Under the pieces are notes generated by a model that saw nothing but the letters and a program-made list of their open reading frames with translations, was not told the DNA's origin and made no database searches. The position numbers and the translations under genes were made by a program. A DNA stretch of 64,000 bases from JAIQGF01 sp051006995 (GTDB lineage: Bacteria; Acidobacteriota; Terriglobia; Terriglobales; Acidobacteriaceae): NCBI GenBank assembly GCA_051006995.1, contig JBPCSQ010000028.1, forward strand, positions 124,001 to 188,000. Direction: 5' to 3'. Each line of letters begins with the position of its first letter. Position 1 is the first letter of the stretch. Below are positions 18,701 through 29,633 of the stretch, one piece after another.

Positions 18701-18888
18701 TTGGATCCGTCGGTCGCATACAGCGCCTTCGTGCCCGCGTCAAAGCTCACTTCGCCTCCGACGCTGCGCCGGAGTTCCTCCTCCAGCGCGACCACGTTCA
18801 CCTCCGGATGTCGCCAGTTCTGCGGGCGCATGGCAATGGAACGGCGGAGCTCATCGGCGGGGATGACAGGCAGCTTGCTGGCGGACAT
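15766..18888 (-). CDS. FAD-linked oxidase fused to Fe-S and CCG domains, C-terminal membrane anchor
   Basis: The protein is 1040 residues from the ATG at 18888, which has GGAGAGGAA directly upstream; an in-frame ATG at 18903 is less well placed. An FAD_binding_4 domain (R-G-G-G-T-S-L-A-G-Q near residue 95) and FAD-oxidase C-terminal domain are followed by two cysteine clusters, the second C-L-S-C-K-G-C-K-G-D-C-P, then two CCG-type regions (H-L-C-C-G-R-P and S-G-C-C-G-M-A-G-S-F). This GlcD-GlpC-like fusion is known for 2-hydroxyacid (lactate/glycolate-type) dehydrogenases such as YdiJ. The last 20 residues form a hydrophobic helix ending in K-R-R-D, probably tethering it to the membrane for electron delivery to quinone. 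The exact substrate is unknown. Confidence 0.9.
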   Translation of the reverse strand: MSASKLPVIPADELRRSIAMRPQNWRHPEVNVVALEEELRRSVGGEVSFDAGTKALYATDGSNYRQVPIGVVLPKSKEDAIATVAACRNFGAPLLSRGGGTSLAGQCCNIAVVMDWSKYLHNILEINVAQRWARVEPGTICDDLRKAAGKYNLTWGPDPATHDHCVFGGMLGNNSCGAHAQMAGKAVDNTEELDILLYDGTRMTVGWTDDLQAREMAQRSGREGEIYRKLLALRERYKDLVQKNYPKIPRRVSGYNLDQLIPGEDGRWNLARALVGTEATCVTFLEAKVRLIGARAKRVLLVLGYPDVYHAADHVPDILPSDPVALEGLDEFLVKNIETKGGPHRAYLPMLPEGKGWLMVELGYDTKEEALDKAHQLMNKLKAASTPPSMKLFEKEEEQEKIWAVRESGLGATAFVPGQPVTWEGWEDSAVAPEKMGGYLRDLCKLAEKYEYRSTMYGHFGQGCVHCRWNFGLDNRPGIEKWRRFMEEATDLVTSYGGSISGEHGDGQSKAEFLHKMFGPELIEAFREFKSIWDPDWKMNPGKVVDAYRIDENLRLGADYHPWEPETHFKFPEDHGSFAHAALRCVGVGKCRRMEGSKPEDDTMCPSYMVTREERHTTRGRAHMLWEMLNGGVITQGWKDDHVKEALDLCLSCKGCKGDCPVNVDMATYKAEFLAHYWEGRLRPRHAYAFGLIDQWARLASVVPGLVNLFTQLPVLRTIAKKAAGMPMGRRIPAFAPQTFQSWFRQRGPRNQHGPKVILWADTFNNYFFPEAAQAAVEVLEHFGYQVQVPMQHLCCGRPLYDYGFLDRAKVYLTKVLDALEPEFSAGTSVVVLEPSCCSVFRDEINGLMPDSDRAHRLMENTFTLSEFLEKKVENYRPPELKRSAIVQGHCHHKAIMRLKEEEAVMKKMGLDFEVLNSGCCGMAGSFGYEADKYDVSVACGERALFPAVRKAGLSAVIMADGFSCKEQIEQDTPRHGLHLAEVMQMALRHGPHGGRSIYPEDEFVQPRLRAQRRSMQRAGFVVAGAMVAGGLLWWLKRRD

Positions 18889-18930
18889 TTCCTCTCCTTC
18901 CATGTAGCCCGGCCGCCGTCGGCCAGGTTC

Positions 18931-20034
18931 TTACGCAGCGAACTTTTCGGCGTCAGCTCGTTTCAGCTGTAGCCCGATGCCGGGTCGCGACAGGTCGGGG
19001 CGCAATTCCCCGTTGACGAGCTGCGGGAGTCCGTCGAAGAACATGCGCTCGATGCGCACATGATCGTGGAAATACTCCAGGTTCTTCAGCGGCGTTACGG
19101 CGCACATGACGTGCGTGTGCAGCGCCGGAGCGGTATGCGCGGACAGCGGCACGTTGTGGGCCTGGCAAAGAGCGGCAACCTGCAGCATCGCCGTGACTCC
19201 GCCGCAGCGCGTGATGTCGGCCTGCTGCACGTCCACCGCGCCTGCCGCCAGCATGCGCTGGAAATAGAATATGTCGTAACCGTACTCACCGGCGGCGATG
19301 TCCATGCACGCGGGAGCGCGGTCGCGCAGCAGCCGCAGCCCTTCCAAATCGTCCGATGAAACCGGCTCCTCGAACCAGCGCACATCGAAAAGCTCGAATT
19401 TCTCCGCTTGCGAGAGCGCCTGTTTGCGGTCATAGGCCCCGTTCGCGTCCACGTACAATTCGGCGCTGCTCCCAATCGCCTCGCGCGCGATGCGAACCCG
19501 TTCGATATCCTTGTTCGCCTCGCGTCCGATCTTCATCTTGACTCGCGGAATTCCCTGCTTCACCCATCCTGATAATTGTTCGATCAACTGCCGCTCGGAA
19601 TACGACGTAAATCCCCCGCTGCCGTACACTGGGACGCCTTCATGCACTTGTCCCAGCAGCGTTACCAGGGGCACATCGAGCAGCCGCGCCTTCAGGTCCC
19701 ACAGCGCGCAGTCCACAGCGGAGATTGCCATCGAGCAAATTCCCGGTCGCCCCAGGTTGCGAATGCGCCTCCACATGGCCATGTACGCCGCCGCAGGCGC
19801 CATTGCGTCCAAGCCTTTCACTACATCCGTCAGCGTGTCGTGAATGAGTCTCGCCGTGGCATAGTCCGCATACGTGTACCCAACTCCGCGCTTACCTCCG
19901 GCGGAAATTTGCACCAGCACCAGGGTGGTCTGTTTCCACTCCAGCGTGCCATCGGACTCCGGCTGGTCAGTTGGAACTCTGAATACGGACACTCCAACGC
20001 TTTCGACGGGAACGGATTGTTTCCAGCGGGTCAT
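18931..20034 (-). CDS. Mandelate racemase/muconate lactonizing enzyme family protein
   Basis: The 367-residue protein belongs to the enolase superfamily. It has an N-terminal capping domain with the 20s-loop region, a K-M-K-I-G motif (the K-x-K base pair of the MR subgroup), metal ligands in Y-V-D-A-N-G, F-E-E-P-V and A-G-E-Y, and a later S-A-H-T-A-P giving the second catalytic base His. It should abstract a proton alpha to a carboxylate, acting as an acid-sugar dehydratase, racemase or epimerase. The substrate cannot be told from sequence. A perfect 9-bp inverted repeat lies 10 bases upstream of the start. Neighbouring 2-hydroxyacid-oxidase and sugar-processing genes fit carbohydrate-acid use. 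Confidence 0.9.
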   Translation of the reverse strand: MTRWKQSVPVESVGVSVFRVPTDQPESDGTLEWKQTTLVLVQISAGGKRGVGYTYADYATARLIHDTLTDVVKGLDAMAPAAAYMAMWRRIRNLGRPGICSMAISAVDCALWDLKARLLDVPLVTLLGQVHEGVPVYGSGGFTSYSERQLIEQLSGWVKQGIPRVKMKIGREANKDIERVRIAREAIGSSAELYVDANGAYDRKQALSQAEKFELFDVRWFEEPVSSDDLEGLRLLRDRAPACMDIAAGEYGYDIFYFQRMLAAGAVDVQQADITRCGGVTAMLQVAALCQAHNVPLSAHTAPALHTHVMCAVTPLKNLEYFHDHVRIERMFFDGLPQLVNGELRPDLSRPGIGLQLKRADAEKFAA

Positions 20035-20043
20035 ATCCGTAAG

Positions 20044-20066
20044 TAAGAACCGCGCTACGGTTCTTA
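20044..20066. promoter_or_regulatory. Perfect inverted repeat upstream of the enolase-superfamily gene
   Basis: TAAGAACCG (20044-20052) and CGGTTCTTA (20058-20066) form a perfect 9-bp inverted repeat around a 5-base spacer, ten bases before the leftward start at 20034. No U-tract follows, so an operator or an RNA hairpin near the ribosome-binding region is more likely than a terminator. Confidence 0.45.
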
Positions 20067-20100
20067 AGATGAACCGTGCGGAGTCGTTCGATGCCCCACC

Positions 20101-20856
20101 TCACTCTGCCGGTTCTTCGTGTTCTTCTTCCACCGACAACGGCGACACCTGGTCAGCCAGCAGCGTGAGCGCCACCACTGCGGCGGGTACCCAGAGTGCG
20201 CGAATGTCCCAGAGGGAGCGCAGCCATGTTCCGGTCACTGCTCCGGCCAGGTAAACCATCCAGATCGAACTTATAAACTGTGCCTCGCGCAGAATGCGGC
20301 GCCGGTGTGCTGTTTTCTCGCGACCCTGCGCAATGTCGTAGGTGACGAAAGCCGCGTGGGACAAAAGTTGCGCCAGCTTATTCAGCATTCCGGTCACGAA
20401 CGTCGTGTGGACGGTCAGCGAACCGATGCGAGTCAGGGTGGCGGTTTGCATGCCCATCGCCGCCGCCAGCATCGCCAGCAATGGCAGGACGTGCCGCCCT
20501 CCGGGGCTGGCCAGCGGAACCACCGCCGCGATCAGCGCCGCCTCCAGCAGCAGGTTCGTCGACGCGATGCTCCGAAACCGCCGCCGCGAGCCGATCTCGA
20601 TCAACGTGCGCCCGGCAATAGAGCCGAACAGAAACGCGGCGATGATGCACCCGGCGCTGGCCGCGTCCATCCAGCGCGCTCCCAGCACGCTTTCCCCCAG
20701 GTGCACCGTGTCGCCGGTCATGTGCGCCGTAAACATTTGGTACAGGGTGAGATAGCCGACAATGTCGACGCAGCCGGCGGAAAAGGTCAGCAGCAGAGCC
20801 ACCACCGCCTTGCTGCGGCGCAATGGGATGGGCTGCGCTGGGGCGCTCGCGTGCAC
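20101..20856 (-). CDS. DUF1275 (YoaK) family membrane protein
   Basis: The protein has about six hydrophobic segments and the DUF1275/YoaK pattern: an early S-A-G-C-V-D-I-V-G-Y-L-T-L, then F-T-A-H-M-T-G-D-T-V, and a later M-G-M-Q-T-A-T-L-T-R followed by T-H-T-T-F-V-T-G-M-L. The frame stays open to 21096 but there overlaps the divergent gene and the promoter at 20930-20958, so I place the start at an internal GTG at 20856 (251 residues); this is uncertain. The family function is unknown; a small-molecule transporter is a reasonable guess. The C-terminus ends in an acidic tail. Confidence 0.8.
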   Translation of the reverse strand: MHASAPAQPIPLRRSKAVVALLLTFSAGCVDIVGYLTLYQMFTAHMTGDTVHLGESVLGARWMDAASAGCIIAAFLFGSIAGRTLIEIGSRRRFRSIASTNLLLEAALIAAVVPLASPGGRHVLPLLAMLAAAMGMQTATLTRIGSLTVHTTFVTGMLNKLAQLLSHAAFVTYDIAQGREKTAHRRRILREAQFISSIWMVYLAGAVTGTWLRSLWDIRALWVPAAVVALTLLADQVSPLSVEEEHEEPAE

Positions 20857-20929
20857 CGCTACTTGGATGCTGCCGGGCCTAGGGCAGGCAAAGCCCTCTG
20901 GGCCTGCCAGGCATTTCGTCGGGCAGGAA

Positions 20930-20958
20930 TATATCTGTATCGTACTACGATATGTTAA
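20930..20958 (-). promoter_or_regulatory. Sigma70-like promoter with a palindromic operator in its spacer
   Basis: On the leftward strand TTAACA (20958-20953) and GATATA (20935-20930) are separated by 17 bases. Fifteen of those (20938-20952) are a perfect odd-length palindrome, TATCGTA-C-TACGATA when read on the + strand. A dimeric repressor bound there would block RNA polymerase at the DUF1275 promoter. The sites are seen directly; the regulator is unknown, though PadR- or BlaI-type repressors use sites of this style. Confidence 0.5.
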
Positions 20959-21089
20959 ACGGGCGTTGGAACCATTCGCCCCCATTGAATTAAGCAGAAA
21001 CCATGAATGTGGGATTTGCCCGGCGGCCTCGCGGAAAACGGCTGCCCCATGCCCGGCATCATTGAAGTAGGGACAAGGGGGGCAAGCTC

Positions 21090-22118
21090 TTGGCAAAGCA
21101 CGAGATTGTGGTCATAACCGGCGCGTCGGCGGGAGTCGGACGCGCCGCTGTGCGTGAATTCGCGCGCCACGGCGCATGGATTGGGCTGGTCGCTCGCGGT
21201 CGCGATGGCTTGAACGCCGCTCGTCGCGAGGTTGAGGATGCCGGTGGCAAGGCTCTGGTGCTGCCCACCGACGTCGCCGATCCGCAGGCGGTGGAGGATG
21301 CGGCCGAACAGGTAGAGAAAAAGCTCGGCCCCATCGACATATGGGTCAACAATGCCATGGCCTCGGTCTTTTCGCCCATTAAGCAGATGACGCCCGAGGA
21401 GTTCCGGCGGGTGACCGAGGTGACGTATCTCGGCTTTGTCTACGGAACGCTCGCTGCGCTAAGACGCATGCTGCCACGAGACCGCGGCGCCATCGTTCAC
21501 GTGGGCTCGGCGCTGGCTTATCGCAGCATTCCCTTGCAAGCTGCTTACTGCGCCGCCAAGCATGCGGTGCTCGGCTTCCACGCATCGCTGCGTACCGAAC
21601 TGCTGCACGACGGCAGCAACGTCCACACCACCATGGTGCAGATGCCGGCGCTCAACACGCCGCAGTTTGGCTGGGTTAAGAGCCGCCTGCCGCGTAAGGC
21701 GCAACCCGTACCGCCTATTTATCAGCCGGAGGTTGCCGCCCGGGCCATCTACTACGCGGCTCACCATCCTCGCCGCCGCGAGTACTATGCCGCTTGGTCG
21801 GCGGTCGAAGCGATTTTCGGAAACAAGCTGGTTCCCTCCTTCGCCGATCACTACCTCGCGCGTACCGGGTACGACTCCCAACAGCACGACGGTCCCGAGG
21901 ACCCGAATCGTCCGAACAATTTGTGGGAACCGCTGCCCGGCGACCACGGCGCGCACGGCAGCTTCGACGACCGTGCCCGCGATGTCAGCCTCGAACTCTG
22001 GGCGGAGACCCACCCGGCATGGTTTGCCCTTGCGGGACTTGGGCTGATCGCAGGTCTGTTGGGTCTGGCCAGAAAGGCCGCGCCTTCGACCAAGCCGGAG
22101 ATGCAAAAGGCCGCATGA
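21090..22118 (+). CDS. SDR-family oxidoreductase with C-terminal membrane segment
   Basis: The 342-residue protein is a short-chain dehydrogenase: T-G-A-S-A-G-V-G nucleotide motif near residue 10, N-N-A-M in place of N-N-A-G, catalytic Ser in V-G-S-A-L-A-Y and Y-C-A-A-K-H active-site motif. After the 250-residue core comes about 90 extra residues ending in a hydrophobic helix (F-A-L-A-G-L-G-L-I-A-G-L-L-G-L), suggesting membrane attachment. It starts with TTG after a G-rich ribosome-binding site. Its stop shares ATGA with the next gene. NAD(P)-dependent alcohol or carbonyl chemistry is expected; the substrate is unknown. Confidence 0.9.
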   Translation: MAKHEIVVITGASAGVGRAAVREFARHGAWIGLVARGRDGLNAARREVEDAGGKALVLPTDVADPQAVEDAAEQVEKKLGPIDIWVNNAMASVFSPIKQMTPEEFRRVTEVTYLGFVYGTLAALRRMLPRDRGAIVHVGSALAYRSIPLQAAYCAAKHAVLGFHASLRTELLHDGSNVHTTMVQMPALNTPQFGWVKSRLPRKAQPVPPIYQPEVAARAIYYAAHHPRRREYYAAWSAVEAIFGNKLVPSFADHYLARTGYDSQQHDGPEDPNRPNNLWEPLPGDHGAHGSFDDRARDVSLELWAETHPAWFALAGLGLIAGLLGLARKAAPSTKPEMQKAA

Positions 22119-24466
22119 ATCACGGCAACCATCTGCCGAGCAGCACCGCGCGCGTCGCGCCTCGCAAGCTGGTGCGGCTCCATCCCCGCGAAGACAGCTT
22201 CGAGGTCAGCCAGGGCCGCACCGTGCTCTCCGCTAATCTGAATGGGTTCGTGTGCCGTGAGACGACGCACGGCCTCTTCGTCCACCAGACCCGCATGCTC
22301 TCCTGCTATCGCTGGCGCATTGACGGCAAGGAGCCGCTGCCGGTCGCGCTTTCCAACATCGAGCAACATTCCTGGCTCGGCTACTACATCCAGGGGCCGC
22401 ACATCAAGGCCGAGTTCCAGGACCGCGGCAGCGGTGAAATGGAAGCCGCATCGGAATATTGTGTCGAGCTCCGGCTGTCGCGCTTCGTGGGCTACGGCAT
22501 TCACGAAGACGTGGACGTCACCAACTTCACCCAGGAGCCGGTCGCCTTCGACCTCGAACTGGAGCTGGATGCTGACTTCGCCGACCAGGAAGAAACCGTC
22601 CGCAAGCGCCAGCAGCACGGCAAGCTTCAACGCGAGTGGCGCCGGAACCAGGGCGGACTATGGGAGCTGTCGCTCGATTACACCGCCCATCATCATTACG
22701 AGCACCAGGGCGAAGTGGGCGATCCCTCCATCCATCGCGGCGTTGCCATCCAGGTAGCGAAGAACGATTCCCCGCCGGAGTTCAAAAAAGACCAGATCTC
22801 CTTCCGCGTCTCGCTCCAGCCGCTGCAATGCTGGCACACCTGCATCCGGGTGGTGCCGCACGTGGAAGGCGAGCCCTTCGGGCCGCTCTACGACTGTTAC
22901 ACCTTCCAACCGGGCGACAATGAATTCGACGTCAAGCGCCGCATCTTTCTGGAAGACTCCACTTCCTTCAGCACCGCCGAAACGCAGACGCTCGCGCCGT
23001 TGGTGATCGGCTCCCTGGAGCAGGCGAAACACGACCTCAGCGCGCTGCGCCTGCATGATCTCGATCAGGGCGAGCGTGCCTGGGTTCCGGCCGCCGGTAT
23101 TCCGATTTTTGTCGCGCTCTTCGGACGCGACACACTCACTGCCTCCTGGGAAGCTGCCATGGTGAGCACGCAAATGATCCAGGGAACATTGCCTATCCTC
23201 GCGAGCCTGCAGGGGACCACCGTGAATGACTGGCGCGACGAGCAGCCCGGACGAATGCTTCACGAGGCCCACACCGGTCCGCTGGCCGCGCTCGGCTTCA
23301 ATCCCCGCTCGCGCTACTACGGCGCTGCCACCACCTCCGGCTTCTATCCCGTGGTCGTGAGCGAACTCTGGCATTGGACTGGCGACAAGGAACTGGTGAC
23401 ACCGCTGATCGAGCCCGCGTTGAAGGCGTTGCGATGGAAGGACGATTGGGCAGATCTCGATGGCGACGGTTTTTACGAATATCTCACGCGCTCCGAACAG
23501 GGCACGGAAAACCAGGGCTGGAAGGATTCCGGCGATGCCATCGTCTATCCCGACGGAACCATTGCCAAGCCGCCCATCGCCACCTGCGAAGAGCAAGCTT
23601 TCGTTTACGTCGCCAAGCTGCACATGGCGGAGCTGCTCTGGTGGCTGGACCGGAAAGACGAAGCACACCGTCTCTATCACCAGGCCGACGAACTGAAGAA
23701 GCGCTTCAACGAGGCCTTCTGGATGGAGGCGGAGGGCTTTTACGCCATGGCGCTGGATTCCAAAAAGCGCCCGATCACCTCCATCGGCTCCAACGCGGGG
23801 CACTGCATTGCTTCTGGGATCGTGGACCACGCCCTGGTGCGCCGCACTGCCGATCGCCTCATGGCCGACGACATGTTTTCCGGCTGGGGCGTGCGTACCC
23901 TATCGTCGCGCCATCCTGCGTACAACCCGTACAGCTATCACCGCGGGTCCGTATGGCCGGCCGAGCAAGGCACCTTCGTCCTCGGATTCATGCGTTATGG
24001 TTTGCACGGGCATGTCGAGCGCCTCGCGCGCGGCATGTTCGAAGCTGCGTCACTGTTCGATTTCCAGCGTCTGCCGGAAGTCTTCTCCGGGCATCCTCGC
24101 GACGACCGCCATCCATTTCCCGGCATGTATCCGAAAACGAATTGGCCGCAGGCATGGTCGGCATCGGCGACCTTCCTGTTCTTGCAATCCATGCTCGGCC
24201 TGTATCCGTACGCTCCCCTGCACGCGCTATTCGTGGATCCTCGCCTTCCCGAGTGGCTGCCTGAGATCACGCTCAGCAATCTGCACGTCGGCAGCGCCGT
24301 GGTAGGCATTCGTTTTTATCGCGAGCGCGATGGCTCCAGCGGTTATGAAGTGCTCGAAAAGCACGGGCACCTGCACATCGTGCGCCAGCCCAGCCCATGG
24401 TCGCTGACGGCCTCTCCGGCCGAGCGCCTGGTGGACATGCTGGCCAGCGCGCTCCCGGGCCGCTGA
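22115..24466 (+). CDS. Glycogen debranching enzyme-like (amylo-alpha-1,6-glucosidase family)
   Basis: The 783-residue protein starts at the ATG overlapping the SDR stop (ATGA), giving translational coupling. The N-terminal 300 residues form the beta-rich domain of the bacterial debranching N-terminal family (R-E-T-T-H-G-L-F-V-H-Q-T-R). The rest is an (alpha/alpha)6 barrel with L-F-G-R-D-T-L, G-W-K-D-S-G-D-A-I and S-V-W-P-A-E-Q-G, the latter carrying probable catalytic acids. It would hydrolyse alpha-1,6 or related glucosidic bonds of stored or imported glucans in the cytoplasm. Exact specificity is not certain in this family. The gene ends one base before the convergent permease gene. Confidence 0.9.
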   Translation: MNHGNHLPSSTARVAPRKLVRLHPREDSFEVSQGRTVLSANLNGFVCRETTHGLFVHQTRMLSCYRWRIDGKEPLPVALSNIEQHSWLGYYIQGPHIKAEFQDRGSGEMEAASEYCVELRLSRFVGYGIHEDVDVTNFTQEPVAFDLELELDADFADQEETVRKRQQHGKLQREWRRNQGGLWELSLDYTAHHHYEHQGEVGDPSIHRGVAIQVAKNDSPPEFKKDQISFRVSLQPLQCWHTCIRVVPHVEGEPFGPLYDCYTFQPGDNEFDVKRRIFLEDSTSFSTAETQTLAPLVIGSLEQAKHDLSALRLHDLDQGERAWVPAAGIPIFVALFGRDTLTASWEAAMVSTQMIQGTLPILASLQGTTVNDWRDEQPGRMLHEAHTGPLAALGFNPRSRYYGAATTSGFYPVVVSELWHWTGDKELVTPLIEPALKALRWKDDWADLDGDGFYEYLTRSEQGTENQGWKDSGDAIVYPDGTIAKPPIATCEEQAFVYVAKLHMAELLWWLDRKDEAHRLYHQADELKKRFNEAFWMEAEGFYAMALDSKKRPITSIGSNAGHCIASGIVDHALVRRTADRLMADDMFSGWGVRTLSSRHPAYNPYSYHRGSVWPAEQGTFVLGFMRYGLHGHVERLARGMFEAASLFDFQRLPEVFSGHPRDDRHPFPGMYPKTNWPQAWSASATFLFLQSMLGLYPYAPLHALFVDPRLPEWLPEITLSNLHVGSAVVGIRFYRERDGSSGYEVLEKHGHLHIVRQPSPWSLTASPAERLVDMLASALPGR

Positions 24467-24467
24467 A

Positions 24468-25733
<1,266 letters not shown>

Positions 25734-25739
25734 CTTCTT

Positions 25740-26999
<1,260 letters not shown>

Positions 27000-27266
27000 G
27001 CGCGCTTCCGCCATGGCGCGAAAACCACCGCGGGGCTGCCGGAGCGCAGCTTCGCCCACCGGATTGTCGAGGACCGGATCCAATCAATCACCAGTACGTG
27101 AAGGTAAGACGATTAGTTTCATTATCGGTTACACGGGCGCAGGTCTCAAGGCGCAGTTAGGTGAAACAGGCGCCGCTAGGCACCCGTCCCGCTCAGCTCA
27201 GGGAATCAGCAGGTTACACGGCTTTGGATATGAGGGCTGTGGAAAAACCGGTGTATTCATCGGAGC

Positions 27267-27290
27267 GGCACACGCGAGGGCGCGTGTGCC
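27267..27290 (-). terminator. Candidate terminator hairpin after the Ser/Thr kinase gene
   Basis: Bases 27267-27276 and 27281-27290 form a perfect 10-bp GC-rich stem (GGCACACGCG with CGCGTGTGCC) around a 4-base loop, beginning 11 bases after the kinase stop. No U-run follows directly; a T5 tract comes about 20 bases later on the transcribed strand. It could be a terminator or a dispersed hairpin repeat. Confidence 0.4.
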
Positions 27291-27301
27291 ACCCCGGTAC
27301 C

Positions 27302-29479
27302 TCAGGCGACCAGGCCTTCGAATTCCGCGTCGCCGTGCAGGCAGTCCAGGTCGGAATCCTGTTTGGTATAGCCCTTGTTCAAGTGCCCCATGGCAGCCAG
27401 CCGCTTGAGCAGGTCCAGGGCTTCCCGCTTTTTTTGCAGGATGCCGTAAGTACAGGCGGCGTTATAGAGAATGTTGGCGTCGTTCGGGCGCAGCGCGACC
27501 GCAATTTGGAGGGCCTGAACCGCCTCATCATTTTGACCGAACCAGGCCAGGTTGCTGGCCAGCAGAACGCGCGCCCGCACGTCCTCGGGGACGAGGGCGA
27601 GTTGCTGGTCCAGCGCCGCTTTTAAGCGCTCCCGCAGGTGGCGCGCTTTCTCTTTGTCGCCAACGCGGTCGGAAGCGACCATCAGCGGGACATGCACGTT
27701 GTAGTCGTCGCCGTTGGCGGCGAGCGCCGGTTCAATCAGCGCAAGGACTTTCTCCGGATGTCCGCAGGAGATGAAGGCCCGCGCCAGCACGTAGTAAGCG
27801 CCGTCGCAGTCGGGTTTGCGTTCAATGGCCTGTTCGGCCAGCCGGATGCCGTCGTCGAACCGCTTCACTGCGTAAGCGAGCCGCGCCTGCGCGAGCAGGG
27901 CCTCGGCCAATTTCGGATGGAGCGACAGGGCGCGCTCGGCGGCCGCGCTGCCTTTTTCGATCCAACGGTCGTGGTGTTCGTGCCATTCGTAGTACTCGCC
28001 GCACGCGTTCGCCACACCGGCGTGCGCCAGGGCAAAGTTGACATCAAGCTCGATGGCGCGCTCGAACATCTGGATGGCAAATTCCAGGTCGGCGCGGGTG
28101 ACGCGGCGGGCGAAACTGCGCCCGCGAAGATAGAAGTCGTAGGCCTGGGTGTTCTCGGTGGGCTTGCTGGCGATCGCCTTCTCTTCCTGCGGCGACAGCG
28201 TAATGCGCAGCGCCTGGGTGATGCTGCGGGCGATTTCGTCCTGGACCTCGAAAACGTCTTTCAGCTCGCGGTCGTACCGTTCGGCCCAAACGGCGTGCCC
28301 GGTGCGCGTCTCTACCAGTTGCGCGGTGATGCGCAGGCGATTGCCCGCGCGGCGAAGGCTGCCGGTAAGCACGTGCCGGGCATTGAGCTGCTGTCCGACC
28401 TGCGGCCCGGTCACCGCCTGGTCGCGGAAGCTGAGCACCGCGGCCCGCGGGAATACCTTCAAGTTTTTGATTTTCGAAAGCTCAGTGATGACGTCCTCAG
28501 TCATGCCGTCGCGGAAGTATTCGTCTTCTTTGGCGCCGCTGAGGTTTTCGAAATAGAGCACCGCCAGCGAGCGCTCCGCAGGCGCGGCGACCGCCGCGGT
28601 CCTGCCGGAATCGCTGTCCTTCTTGAGCTGCTGCAGGTCGGCTTTCAGGCGGGCGGCGCTGTCATAACGCGCGCGCGGCTGCTTCTCCAAGGTCTTGCTG
28701 AGGATCGGCTCGAGCCCGGAAGGTAGATTGGGATTCAGCCGCACCGGGTCAGGAGGAGTCCGGTTCAGAATGGCATCGAAGACGACGGCCGAGGTGTTGC
28801 CGGCGAAAGCTTCCTTGCCGGTCGCCATCTCGTAGAGCACGACTCCAAGCGAAAAAATATCGGTGCGGTTATCCACTTCCTCGCCGCGGGCCTGCTCGGG
28901 AGACATGTACGCCACCGTGCCCAGCGCCGTACCGGGGCTAGTGAGGTTGTCTAGCGATGTCGAAGTGTTGGCGCCCGCGGCAGCCGCTTCGGCGGCCCGG
29001 TTTTTCTGTTCCATCAGCTTGGCTAGACCGAAATCCAAAATCTTTGCCTGGCCGCGGCCGGTGACGAAGATGTTGGCTGGCTTGATATCGCGATGAACAA
29101 TGCCGCGCTTATGAGCGACGTCGAGGGCATCGGCAAGCTGAATGCCGAGATCGAGCAACTCGTCGGTCGGCAGCGGTCCCTGGGAGAGGCGACGCTTCAC
29201 CGTCTCCCCTTCCAGCAACTCCATCACCATGAAGGGACGGCCGTCGAACTCATCAATGTCGTAAATGGTGCAGATGTTGGGATGGTTGAGCGCGGAAGCG
29301 GCGCGGGCTTCACGCTTGAACCGTTCCACCGCCTGGCCGTCGCGAGCGTAGGTCTCGCCCAAAAACTTAAGAGCCACGGTGCGGCCGAGGCGGTCATCAT
29401 CGGCGCGATACACCACACCCATGCCGCCTTCGCCGAGCTTCTCCGAAACGCGATAGTGAGAGATAGTTTTGCCGATCAT
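27302..29479 (-). CDS. Serine/threonine protein kinase with TolB-like and TPR regions
   Basis: The 725-residue protein has an N-terminal Hanks-type kinase domain (residues about 8-270): G-E-G-G-M-G-V-V-Y glycine loop, V-A-L-K-F-L with the ATP-binding Lys, H-R-D-I-K-P-A-N catalytic loop, D-F-G-L and S-P-E-Q. It is followed by a TolB/FlgO-like region (A-V-L-Y-F-E-N-L-S, about 300-430) and a C-terminal run of TPR repeats. No clear membrane helix is seen, unlike PknB. This kinase-TolB-TPR layout is common in Acidobacteriota. It likely works with the PP2C phosphatase at 892-1704. The peptidase gene lies upstream on the same strand after a 154-base gap; the ABC permeases lie downstream. Confidence 0.93.
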   Translation of the reverse strand: MIGKTISHYRVSEKLGEGGMGVVYRADDDRLGRTVALKFLGETYARDGQAVERFKREARAASALNHPNICTIYDIDEFDGRPFMVMELLEGETVKRRLSQGPLPTDELLDLGIQLADALDVAHKRGIVHRDIKPANIFVTGRGQAKILDFGLAKLMEQKNRAAEAAAAGANTSTSLDNLTSPGTALGTVAYMSPEQARGEEVDNRTDIFSLGVVLYEMATGKEAFAGNTSAVVFDAILNRTPPDPVRLNPNLPSGLEPILSKTLEKQPRARYDSAARLKADLQQLKKDSDSGRTAAVAAPAERSLAVLYFENLSGAKEDEYFRDGMTEDVITELSKIKNLKVFPRAAVLSFRDQAVTGPQVGQQLNARHVLTGSLRRAGNRLRITAQLVETRTGHAVWAERYDRELKDVFEVQDEIARSITQALRITLSPQEEKAIASKPTENTQAYDFYLRGRSFARRVTRADLEFAIQMFERAIELDVNFALAHAGVANACGEYYEWHEHHDRWIEKGSAAAERALSLHPKLAEALLAQARLAYAVKRFDDGIRLAEQAIERKPDCDGAYYVLARAFISCGHPEKVLALIEPALAANGDDYNVHVPLMVASDRVGDKEKARHLRERLKAALDQQLALVPEDVRARVLLASNLAWFGQNDEAVQALQIAVALRPNDANILYNAACTYGILQKKREALDLLKRLAAMGHLNKGYTKQDSDLDCLHGDAEFEGLVA

Positions 29480-29633
29480 TTTATTTATTCAAAGTGAGGG
29501 GAACACCCGACAGTGCGTGCATCTTAGGTGCGACTCAAAATGATGTCAAGAAGTCGAGTAGTGGATGCGCGGGCAAGGGCGAACGCGCCAAAGAGTTTTC
29601 GGGTCAATTCAGCTACCGCCCCCGGATAGCACT

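Noticed and set aside
16210..18972. Long open frame on the + strand opposite the FAD-oxidase gene
   Set aside because: It is a high-GC antisense shadow with Arg/His/Ala-rich sequence and no domain; the opposite frame has clear family motifs.
20857..21096. N-terminal extension of the DUF1275 protein
   Set aside because: It would include Cys/Pro-rich sequence not typical of the family, overlap the divergent SDR start and run through the promoter and palindrome at 20930-20958.
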